From an uncultured Lachnospiraceae bacterium (GTDB taxonomy: Bacteria > Bacillota > Clostridia > Lachnospirales > Lachnospiraceae): DNA of 64,000 bases. Within the stretch, counting starts at the first letter, position 1. Each line of letters begins with the position of its first letter. Position numbers and translations under genes: made by a program. The stretch spans positions 1-64,000 of the forward strand of contig CACYMQ010000011.1 of NCBI GenBank assembly GCA_902775555.1. The letters are read 5' to 3'. Shown in pieces: positions 9,701 to 17,860 of this stretch. Under the pieces are notes generated by a model, which ran no database searches, had not been told where the DNA came from, and saw only the letters and a list, made by a program, of their open reading frames with translations.

Positions 9701-12700
9701 GACGTTTATGAGGCCAAGTACGACGTTCTTTCGAAGCCGGCGGAACCGGGATCCGAAGCCAGGGCAAAGCAGATCGAGGAGCTGATGTTCCGGGAATATC
9801 TGGTCAGCACGGCAGAGGTTGCTGATACGGAGAAGAATAAGATGATGGAGTCCGAGCTTGACCGGATCCTGTTGGAGCACGGATATCATCAGAAACTGGA
9901 TTGGCCGGGTTACCGGGATACACGTGAGGAACTGAATAATCTGGTCGCACCATTACGACAGGCCTATATCCGGACCCATCAGACAGCACATGAATTTCTG
10001 GCAGGCTCTGCTGAGGGGATCGAAACCCTGAAACGTCTGTATCTTCCGGAGATCCGGAAGACGGAGCTCTATCAGAATCTTCTCGCCGCTGATGGTGAGG
10101 AGTTTCAGCACCTGCTGAAAACCCTGGATGATGAGGCATTTAAGGGCCTTCAGCAGTTTAAGGACGTGGAGGTCGGTGATCCTGCGGCAGCGTTCAATGC
10201 CGAAAATGAAGCGTCATTCAGTCTGCGGAAGGCAGAGATTGCCGAGCAGGCGGAGGAAAATATCCGCATGTCATACCGGCTGCGCTTTATGGAGGACGGT
10301 CAGCCGGAACCGGACAATTTCGGCACGGAACTGTCCACCCTGCGGGAAGCCTTCAGTGATTTTGATTTTGGTGAGGAGGAGATCCCATTTGCCGGTAAAG
10401 ACCGGATTCAGGAGTTTAAGAAAGCCTACCTGAAGCTGGAGAAGAAGGCAGGTGTTCTGGGCGGAGGCACTGCCCCCGGCTGGGAGGATGCGCTGGAGTA
10501 TAAAGAACTTTCGGAGGCTGTCGAAGAATCCGCCCGGAATATGATCAGGAATGCGGATTTTGCGCAGGCATCGGAGAAGGGAAAATATCTGATCATGATG
10601 TGCCGGCGGGTACAGGATCTGCTGCCTGCGGGACGTGAGGTGCTTCTTGCTCCGCTGATCCAGAAGAGGAGAGATCAGGAGATCGAGAATCAGAAGAAGA
10701 TCACGGATCCGGAGAATGTACAGAGATTCCGGAACGCACATCAGAATGGGGAACCCGATCCGACGGACCAACTCTATGCGGGCATTTCCCGGGAAGCCAT
10801 GAGCCAGATGCACAAGATCAACCGGATGAATCTGGAGGCTCAGAAACTCGGGGCTTCGCAGATCAGAAAGAAAATGATCGACGATGCGGTGAAGGCATCC
10901 AGAGCATTATCCAAGATGATCCTGAAGGGTGAAGATCACATCCGTGAGCATATGGATGACGCGAAGAAGTATATGAGGGATGTGATGGCGGAGCGTGTGC
11001 TTGCACGCTTTGATAGCCTGAACATTCCGCTGTTCGAGCCCGAAAAGTACGCCCGAGGATTTGTCGACCGGATCCCGGAGTTCAAGAAAACTCTGGGCTC
11101 CCTTACCATCGGTAAGATCGGAAGCTATGTATATGATCACGCCGCGGATAAGGAACTGAATAAGTGGAAGAAGGCAGAACTGACAGAGGCCATAGATAAG
11201 GACTATACGGCCGAGATGGATAAAGAGATCCTGCAGATCCGGAATATGGAAGAAGGAAGGGCGAAGGCGTCGGTACCTCAGGAGGCGAAAGCGCCGGGAG
11301 AGAAGGCGCCGGAGGAGAAAGCGCCGGGAGAGCAGAAGCCGAAGTCGATGGAAGAACTCGTGGACCAGGTGCCCCTGATCGAGATCCGTCTCTTCTCGGA
11401 TACTATCGTAAAGAATCCTCCTGCCCCCGACCCGCTGGAGAGAAACGAAGCCCCGCAGGAAGCCCCGCAGAATGGGATGAGGGAGGTTCCGCAGGAAGTG
11501 CCCCCGCAGGATCTGGTGGATCCCGCGCAGGTGGAGAGATTCTCGAAGGCTGTCCATGTATTTAATTACAGCAGGAAGAGATTTGTTGCAACCCTGGAAC
11601 AGATGAAGCAGAATTTCATGAATCTGCAGAAGAGACCGCAGGGAATGTCGGATGAGGACTTCCGGCAGTATCAGCTGGATCATTTCGGCGCAAACGGTGA
11701 CCGGAAGTTCCAGGCGGTAGAGAAGGCGCTGGATACATGCCTGAATACGCTGAAGGACAGGAACCGGTCGCCCAGGGAGATGTGGGACAGCATGACTGCA
11801 TTCCGCAAGGCGAGTGCCGTTTATACAAAGGACAATGGCGGCTTCAGCCTGTTCAGGGGAGAAGAGACCAAAAACCGTGTTAAGATGACCAAGAGTGCCA
11901 TCACGACCATGCGTGTGATGCAGTCCGCTTTTGAAACGGCAGTCGGCCCGATGACCTCACCGGACTTCAAGTACGGAGACATTTCCGGAAGACGCAGCCT
12001 GACTACAAGTTTCCGGACGATCGTCGATACCTGTCTGGCAGCGGAAGCAAAGGGCAGGGAACAGTATCAGATGAGACCCATGTCGAGACGGGAAGTGGCT
12101 GATGAGTTCACAAATGTAGTCCAGCTGGCAAAGGGTAAGGTTCATCTGAAATCAGATCTGGAGAAGCTGACGACGTCGCAAATGGCGGATGAGCTGCACG
12201 TGGAGGATCGAAATAAACTCCTTCGGAATGACGCATCGACGACAACGATATATGATATTGCCGCTGACTGTCTGGTCAGGGGATATATCGATCTGGCATC
12301 TGCGACAGGGGATCCGCGCCAGCTTGCCCGGATGCGGCAGGAGGTAAAGAGAGGCGACTTTGGGGACAGAGTAGAGAACCTCACCATTGATCCTATATTC
12401 CGCCAGGTTGCGAAGATGAATCCGGACAGGTGCTACACCCGTTGGAAGACCATCGAGAGGAAGGCCATGAACATCCGTGAGGATGCGAAAGCGACCATTG
12501 ACGGTTTCGCAAAACAGAGCGGATATGCCGGACTTCCGGGATATATCGCCTATGGAGGAGGGGAAATGCACGATCCGGCAGCACCCGGGCAGGTGATAAC
12601 GAGAAATGCGAGATTTGCCCGTGTCCTGGCTGACAGTATCCTGAAGGATCCGAAGTTTGTAACCCTTCAGCGGGCCCTTGCATCAGGGAGCCTGCAGCAT

Positions 12701-12946
12701 GCGGATGTGGTGATCGAAGCTATGGATTTTATAGAGCGAAAGAATATCCGCATCCTTGACAGAAATAATAACATCCGTCGTGACTTCGTAGAAAAACTTG
12801 CGAATGGAACCTTTGTAAAGAATCTGGTCAGCTCCCAGACGAAGATCCTGAACAATGCAAAGAACAGGGATCAGCAGAGACGTGACGAAGTCAGCCGGCA
12901 GTTCAATCTGAGGAAACGTCCCGTCTTACATAAACCGGTATTATAA
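6758..12946 (+). CDS. Giant uncharacterised protein, 2062 aa, with internal duplication
   Basis: I do not recognise this protein. It is hydrophilic, highly charged and almost entirely predicted helix, with no signal peptide or membrane segment. A unit of about 120 residues occurs twice: residues about 61-180 (YDEITIEPPADM, FNQMFLVDNVF, VLIEGRQQAKDAIEAYKNG) and about 806-925 (YNAMTIDIPEGM, FNRNFLIDNIL, ALVEGRRKALEAIEEFKAG); the segments after each also look related. A Pro/Glu/Ala-rich linker (about 1505-1590, repeats of KAPGEKAPEEK) divides it from a basic C-terminal part. Start is after GGAGG. It lies 15 bases ahead of the ABC exporter genes and may be transcribed with them. Length and repeats suggest a scaffold or large toxin-like protein, but nothing catalytic is visible. 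Confidence 0.9.
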   Translation: MPKKEVKAQPKLSPEQKKERRRVKHLEQLESLRNKRGETEQEFIDRYGPNGKMYEVPGKTDYDEITIEPPADMDPVEVSVVVIGSCMREEWLDRVMTNSGFPMGSMTYAEFNQMFLVDNVFKGDARIGDFPPVLIEGRQQAKDAIEAYKNGDRTGVIRMVDQFIRYTVSTVKSVYIGSAQDAIMSGSAAEYNEQRAALLIAERLLEKEPYKSECRISEIDRAKLHAFTHHAEALKDATEAKIGLMKEPPAPNTKEREDQVAEFLFNEYVAGIMRDARSERDDMNTRMATELYEKYGMVPGSSDYSRFMLLSDSISRVVIGTEYNIQRNKISDLEAILAMPDGREKLRGLYMDKIRGTAHYQKLVSAQGNDLKDALLEVETKFPKSFVSFTDIKTGGEADAMNQEMQPQFDEERARIEARCETILEGIAMERSRIPDLTAVGTAQLAKTAKTIRSDFNNLIPAEGVKEPMLAEIRTGLDELVQGADALNARNKKGNVNTNDAQAYLTQIGKMNSVIDRYFETHSNAPEDQAEKAVYFGMLRMKRSITGHRNGVSMAVKRMECGAGMDRLLSSGNPITAEGIAPLIRSMQESLEMERYGADADKKQLLDKAVSATGRLGELVSKEGELTPEESVEAKNLVRDVFGFRLYTKMVSEVRDTSTPMALLLPDALDRIPEFTAATETLTKEQLLRFAVGNKSDEIIGLPQNLVNLHKGDPGFQRKETLNNIFKDAQNNWGKSVGDQIRETVRTRKEARREAERQETRRRENEKYMERVRILSTEYKSVENTFHKFYGSKPDMVEGIHLHQEYNAMTIDIPEGMDENTVTAIVLGSIMQSERLVHRSTSSSFADKNTTFLEFNRNFLIDNILSENSDVSRQGSIPLALVEGRRKALEAIEEFKAGKPEKARSMVETFIDFGVDTLKMLLPVASTDLYRVKDGAVAPNKFVVQLTGEMIGKPPLNAGENVPAADQARCKNFEQNMKSVFDVYEAKYDVLSKPAEPGSEARAKQIEELMFREYLVSTAEVADTEKNKMMESELDRILLEHGYHQKLDWPGYRDTREELNNLVAPLRQAYIRTHQTAHEFLAGSAEGIETLKRLYLPEIRKTELYQNLLAADGEEFQHLLKTLDDEAFKGLQQFKDVEVGDPAAAFNAENEASFSLRKAEIAEQAEENIRMSYRLRFMEDGQPEPDNFGTELSTLREAFSDFDFGEEEIPFAGKDRIQEFKKAYLKLEKKAGVLGGGTAPGWEDALEYKELSEAVEESARNMIRNADFAQASEKGKYLIMMCRRVQDLLPAGREVLLAPLIQKRRDQEIENQKKITDPENVQRFRNAHQNGEPDPTDQLYAGISREAMSQMHKINRMNLEAQKLGASQIRKKMIDDAVKASRALSKMILKGEDHIREHMDDAKKYMRDVMAERVLARFDSLNIPLFEPEKYARGFVDRIPEFKKTLGSLTIGKIGSYVYDHAADKELNKWKKAELTEAIDKDYTAEMDKEILQIRNMEEGRAKASVPQEAKAPGEKAPEEKAPGEQKPKSMEELVDQVPLIEIRLFSDTIVKNPPAPDPLERNEAPQEAPQNGMREVPQEVPPQDLVDPAQVERFSKAVHVFNYSRKRFVATLEQMKQNFMNLQKRPQGMSDEDFRQYQLDHFGANGDRKFQAVEKALDTCLNTLKDRNRSPREMWDSMTAFRKASAVYTKDNGGFSLFRGEETKNRVKMTKSAITTMRVMQSAFETAVGPMTSPDFKYGDISGRRSLTTSFRTIVDTCLAAEAKGREQYQMRPMSRREVADEFTNVVQLAKGKVHLKSDLEKLTTSQMADELHVEDRNKLLRNDASTTTIYDIAADCLVRGYIDLASATGDPRQLARMRQEVKRGDFGDRVENLTIDPIFRQVAKMNPDRCYTRWKTIERKAMNIREDAKATIDGFAKQSGYAGLPGYIAYGGGEMHDPAAPGQVITRNARFARVLADSILKDPKFVTLQRALASGSLQHADVVIEAMDFIERKNIRILDRNNNIRRDFVEKLANGTFVKNLVSSQTKILNNAKNRDQQRRDEVSRQFNLRKRPVLHKPVL

Positions 12947-12961
12947 GGAGATGGACGAATT

Positions 12962-14704
12962 ATGAAAACGATTCTGTCTACAATCAAGTTTAACAGGAGA
13001 CAGATGGCCGTCATGATCGTTTTTGCGGTCATAGCATCTCTGGCGCAGATGGTTGCGCCGATGCTGGTCAGTAAAATGATCGACGGAGTAAGCGGAAATG
13101 ATAAGACGACCATCATAATCCTTGCCGTGGTTATGATCGGTCTGTCCGTGCTGGCCTGCCTGACAAATATCGTTTCCACAAATGTTGCTGCGAAGCTGAC
13201 GACCCGGTTTTCGGCGGATCTTCGAAGGGAGGTCTTCTACAAGGTTCAGGGCTTTTCGGCTGTGGAGATCGATAAGTTCGGTGCAGCATCCCTGATCACG
13301 AGAAGTACAACGGATGTAACCATGATCCAGAACTTCCTGACCCTTTTGTTCCGGCTGGGACTTCTGGCACCGCTTATGGCTATACTGGGTCTCATCTTTG
13401 CGGTGGGATCCTCGGGGGCGCTGGCCGTGGTCATCGCCATAGCCATCCCGATCCTGATCTTTTTCATCGCTGTGATCCTGATCGTGGCAAGCCGGTATTC
13501 CGTAAAGCTCCGTGATAAGATCGATGCCATCAACAAGCGCTTTCTGGAGACCCTGGAGGGTGTCCGGGTGATCCGTGCCTTCAACAAGCAGTCAAATGAG
13601 ATGAAGCGCTTTGATGAGATCAACGATGAAACCACCGAGGTTTCCCGGAGGTCCATCGTCATTTCCGGCCTGATGACGCCGGTCGTCACCTCCCTGTTCG
13701 GACTCACATCCGTCGGGGCCATGCTTGTTGGAACCTATCAGGTCATGCAGGATTCGCTGGATGTGTCCGCCCTGGTTTCCGCGACGCAGTATATTAATAT
13801 CATCCTGATCGCCATTACACTGCTGGCTACCGTAGTCAGCATATTTCCGGATGCCTATGCATGTATGAACCGGATCAGTGCGGTCCTGGAGGCAGAGGTG
13901 TCCATCCGTGATCCTGAGAAGGAAATGCCGGCGAAGACCTGTCACGGAACCGTTGAGTTCCGCAACGTCACATTTTCCTATCCGGGTGCCGATGCGCCGG
14001 TGTTCAAGGACCTGAGCTTTGTGTCGAAGCCCGGAGAGACTACGGCCATCATCGGGCGGACCGGATGCGGGAAGTCGAGTATCGTAAAGCTGATCCCCAG
14101 ACTTTATGACACTTCCTACGGGGAGGTGCTGGTGGACGGCGTCAATGTGAAGCGGTATCGGCTGAACGAGCTTCGGGATCTGGTGGGTTATGTGCCTCAG
14201 AAAAATGTTCTTTTCTCCGGTGATATCGGTGAGAATCTGAATTTCGGAAATGAGAACGGCAGCGAGGCGGAATGGAAGGAAGCCGCGCGGATCGCCTGTG
14301 CCGATGAATTCGTGGAGAAAAAGGAAGGCACGTACCATGCGGCAGTTTCCCAGGGGGGGACCAACTTCTCCGGCGGCCAGAGGCAGAGACTGGCGATCGC
14401 CAGGGCGGTCATGAAGAAGGCAGAGGTCTACATCTTCGATGACAGCTTCTCCGCGCTGGATATGAAGACGGATAAGCAGCTCCGGCAGAACCTGAAGGAG
14501 AGCATGGGAGATGCCACCATGATCGTTGTGGCACAGCGCGTGAGCACCATCATGGATGCGACCAGGATCATCGTTCTGGAGGACGGTGAGGTGGCAGGCA
14601 TGGGCACGCACGCAGAACTTCTCAGATCCTGCAGACTCTATCGGGAGATTGCGGAGATCCAGCTGGGAAAGGAGGTGGTGGCACATGAGCTCGAAAGCTT
14701 ATAA
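12962..14704 (+). CDS. ABC exporter, first half-transporter of a heterodimer
   Basis: A 580-residue fused permease-ATPase. Six membrane helices lie within residues 1-310. The nucleotide-binding domain has Walker A GRTGCGKSS (about 364), Q-loop GYVPQKN, signature FSGGQRQRLAIARA and Walker B VYIFDDSFSALD. The catalytic Glu after Walker B is Asp, the usual mark of the degenerate subunit in heterodimeric exporters such as TM287/288 or BmrCD. It follows AAGGAGATGG and overlaps the next gene by 20 bases, so the two subunits are translated together. Substrate unknown. Confidence 0.92.
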   Translation: MKTILSTIKFNRRQMAVMIVFAVIASLAQMVAPMLVSKMIDGVSGNDKTTIIILAVVMIGLSVLACLTNIVSTNVAAKLTTRFSADLRREVFYKVQGFSAVEIDKFGAASLITRSTTDVTMIQNFLTLLFRLGLLAPLMAILGLIFAVGSSGALAVVIAIAIPILIFFIAVILIVASRYSVKLRDKIDAINKRFLETLEGVRVIRAFNKQSNEMKRFDEINDETTEVSRRSIVISGLMTPVVTSLFGLTSVGAMLVGTYQVMQDSLDVSALVSATQYINIILIAITLLATVVSIFPDAYACMNRISAVLEAEVSIRDPEKEMPAKTCHGTVEFRNVTFSYPGADAPVFKDLSFVSKPGETTAIIGRTGCGKSSIVKLIPRLYDTSYGEVLVDGVNVKRYRLNELRDLVGYVPQKNVLFSGDIGENLNFGNENGSEAEWKEAARIACADEFVEKKEGTYHAAVSQGGTNFSGGQRQRLAIARAVMKKAEVYIFDDSFSALDMKTDKQLRQNLKESMGDATMIVVAQRVSTIMDATRIIVLEDGEVAGMGTHAELLRSCRLYREIAEIQLGKEVVAHELESL

Positions 14705-16483
14705 ACGCCTTTTTTCCTACATGAAACCCTATAAGGGAAGAGTCATCCTGGCGGTCCTCGCATCATTTGTGGGAACGCTCTTTACGGTACTTGCACCGCG
14801 CCTGCTCGGTGATATCACCACGGTCCTATACGCCGGCGTTGTGGACGGGAAATGGTTCGTGGAGGAGACGGGCGGAGTTGTGGATCCTACGACGGTATGG
14901 GTACAGTCCCCGTTTATTCCCGTCGGAAAGATCCAGGCCGTCATCTGGCTGGTGGTGGTACTGGTAGTGATGTATACGCTGTCTTATATCTTATGCTCGG
15001 CGTCCAACCGGACCATGGCAAGGATCGCCTCCTATATGGTGAAGGATATCCGGACCGACATAGATAATAAGATGCACAGAATGAAACTGAATTATTATGA
15101 TACGCACACCAACGGGGAGATCCTTTCCATTGTCACTAACGATGTGGATGCGGTAAATACCCTGCTGGGCAAGAATCTCTTCCAGATCCTCACGGCAGTG
15201 GTCACCATGGTGGGCGTGCTGATCATGCTGCTGGGCATTAACGGGTGGCTCACGCTGATCGCCGTTGCCATGATCCCGGCGACATTTCTCTCCACAATTC
15301 CCATCATGAAGCTCGGAGGAAAGAGCTTCGCCGCGCAGCAGGCGCTTTTGGGTGCGGTAAATGGCTACGTGGAGGAAACCTACGACGGACAGAATGTGGT
15401 TTCCAGCTTCAATTATCAGGAGAAGGCAGAGAAGCGGTTTGACGCGTTAAATGAAGAGCTGCGCGAGAAAGCCATGAAGGCCGAGAAGTATTCCGGTACC
15501 ATCATGCCCATCACCCAGATGATCAATAATATCGGGTATGCGGTTTCCGGACTGGTGGGCTGTCTTCTGGTACTGGACGGACAGCTGACCGTCGGAAATG
15601 TGCAGTCGGCGCTTCAGTATACGAAGACCTTCCAGCAGCCCTTTACCACCTTTGCGCAGATGTCCAGCCAGCTCTCTGCGGCACTTGCTGCAGGGCAGCG
15701 GATCTTCGGGCTTCTGGATGCAGAGGAGGAGATCCCGGATGCGGAACAGGGTGCGACGGAACGGTGGAATTCCGGCATGTGCGCTTCGGCTATACACCGG
15801 ATCACCCGCTGATGCAGGATGTAAGCTTCCGGGTAAAACCCGGTCAGAAGATCGCTATCGTAGGACCGACCGGCGCCGGGAAAACGACGCTGATCAATCT
15901 GTTGATGCGGTTCTATGAGATCGACGGTGGGGAGATCCTGGTAGACGGGATCCATACGAAGGAGATGACGCGCCATGAACTGCGGAAACATTTCGGTATG
16001 GTTTTGCAGGACACCTGGCTCTTTGAGGGAACGATCCTCGATAATCTGAAATACTCCGCGGAACGTGAGGTAAGCATGGAGGAGATCGAGGCGGCAACGA
16101 AGTCGGTCTGCGCCGATACATTTATCCGGACGATGCCCGGGGGATACGATATGAAGCTCAGTAAGGGTGCGGAGAACATTTCCCAGGGGCAGCGCCAGCT
16201 CCTTACCATTGCCAGGGCTATCATTGCGGATCCGGAGATCATGATCCTGGATGAGGCAACCAGCAATGTGGATGCGCATACGGAGCAGGCGATCCAGAAT
16301 GCCATGGCGGTGCTGCTGAAGGGACGCACCAGCTTCGTGATCGCGCACAGACTTTCGACGATCCGAGATGCAAATGTGATCCTGTATATGGAGAATGGTG
16401 ACATCAAGGAAGTGGGGGATCACGACACCCTGATGAAACTGAACGGGAAATATGCGGTGCTCTACAACAGCCAGTTTGGCTGA
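14685..16483 (+). pseudogene. ABC exporter, second half-transporter, interrupted by a frameshift
   Basis: The partner subunit, starting MSSKAYKRLFSYMKPYKG after GGAGGTGG. The first frame runs to 15812 and covers the membrane domain; the ATPase continues in another frame from about 15755 to 16483 with Walker A GPTGAGKTT, signature ISQGQRQLLTIARA and Walker B MILDEATSNVD with the proper Glu. The switch fits loss of one G in the GGG at 15749-15752: adding one G restores Q-G-C-D-G-T-V-E-F-R-H-V. All motifs on both sides are intact, so this is a recent lesion or a sequencing error; a natural slippage site is less likely because the G run is short. Confidence 0.85.
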
Positions 16484-16697
16484 CCTCCGGGCTGTACAGG
16501 TGCCGGGGCGGATCAAGAATATGGAGGAAAGCATCTATTCTACGATAGATGTTATTTTCACTGCGCAGAATCTTGATCGACAGCTCCGGTTTCATTATTT
16601 TCGATGTAGTGCAGAAGGTGAAGGAGATCGGGAAGAGATTGTTGGAGGAGTGAGAAAGACAGGGTTTGTGTTGATCGTTACGTAGGAGGAGGAAAAA

Positions 16698-17840
16698 ATG
16701 ATAAAGATATTCGTAACCGGAGATAATCATTTTGGGAAGAAATATGATCGCTATCCGCAGATCAGGGATCAATTGTTGGAAAGCCGATTTGTATGTCTTG
16801 AAAATATGGTGAAGGAAGCAGAGAAGCAGGGATGCGGTCTTTTTGTCGTGACGGGCGATCTCTTCGACAGTATTAACGGCATCAAAGTGGCAGATGTTAA
16901 GAGAGTCGTAAATATACTGGCGGGGTTTGGCGGAAGCGTGATCGTGCTGCCGGGGAATCATGATTATTATACAGGCGAAGAGAAGGTATGGAATGACTTT
17001 CATAAGGCCCTTTCATCCGTAGACCACAATATCACATTGATCACTGAATATAGAAAATATGAGTTTGAGCAGGGAGAGGATAAGGTGGTCGTATATCCTG
17101 CATTTTGTGACAGCAAGCACGCGAAGGAGAATAAGCTTGGCTGGATCAAGGCGGAAGATATATCAAAAGACGGGGTGATCAATATCGGTATAGCCCACGG
17201 AGCTTTAAAAGGGATCACGCCGGATATGAAGGAAGAATACTTCCTGATGACAGAGAAAGAACTGATCAGTATACCGGTTGATGCATGGCTGATCGGTCAT
17301 ACGCATATCCCGTATCCGGCAGAACTGAGTGCGGATGAGGATACGTATAGTTACAGGATATTTAATGCCGGAACCCATGAGCAGACGGATCTGCACAATA
17401 ATACAGCGGGATATGGGTTCATCATTACGATAGAGAAAAACGGTGTGGAATCAAAGGTTGCCGCACGTAAGTATGTAAGCGGAAGGATCAGGTATTATGA
17501 TCTGACAGTGAAAGTGGCTCCCGATAGCGAGACCGCGCTGTCCGATGCCATTTCAAAGGCCGTGGAGGGGATCGCAGAAAACAGTATCGTCAGGGTAAAG
17601 GTTTCGGGTTCGGTAAAACAGTTTGAATATCAGGAGAGAGGAAAGATCTATAAAGATCATTTGGAAAAATATCTGACATATGAAGTCGAAGATGCGGAAC
17701 TCAGCGAAGAAATCACCATGGATGTGATTCAGACGGAATATGCCGAGACAAGTCTTGCCTCCAGACTTCTGGCGGAATTGATGGATAACAGTACGGAACT
17801 GCAAATGGCATATGATCTGTTGAAGGAATGCAGGGAATAG
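16698..17840 (+). CDS. SbcD-like metallophosphoesterase (DNA repair exonuclease)
   Basis: A 380-residue calcineurin-like phosphoesterase with all five metal motifs in order: GDNHFGKKY (residue 8), TGDLFDS (about 54), LPGNHDYYTG (about 85), AHGALKG and IGHTHIPYP (about 200). This is the arrangement of Mre11/SbcD and YhaO nucleases, which act with an SMC-like ATPase. The ATG follows AGGAGGAGG. It ends 20 bases before the most likely start of the ATPase gene, or overlaps an alternative start. About 210 bases before it hold no gene, only a small hairpin at 16532-16551. Confidence 0.9.
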   Translation: MIKIFVTGDNHFGKKYDRYPQIRDQLLESRFVCLENMVKEAEKQGCGLFVVTGDLFDSINGIKVADVKRVVNILAGFGGSVIVLPGNHDYYTGEEKVWNDFHKALSSVDHNITLITEYRKYEFEQGEDKVVVYPAFCDSKHAKENKLGWIKAEDISKDGVINIGIAHGALKGITPDMKEEYFLMTEKELISIPVDAWLIGHTHIPYPAELSADEDTYSYRIFNAGTHEQTDLHNNTAGYGFIITIEKNGVESKVAARKYVSGRIRYYDLTVKVAPDSETALSDAISKAVEGIAENSIVRVKVSGSVKQFEYQERGKIYKDHLEKYLTYEVEDAELSEEITMDVIQTEYAETSLASRLLAELMDNSTELQMAYDLLKECRE

Positions 17841-17860
17841 AGAAAGGCAGGGTTTCGGAT

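Noticed and set aside
15740-15815. Programmed ribosomal frameshift in the ABC subunit
   Set aside because: No slippery heptamer or downstream structure is evident; a one-base loss is simpler.
16484-16697. A gene between the ABC exporter and the SbcD-like gene
   Set aside because: Only a 77-codon frame with no ribosome site and no recognisable sequence; a small hairpin is the only structure seen.
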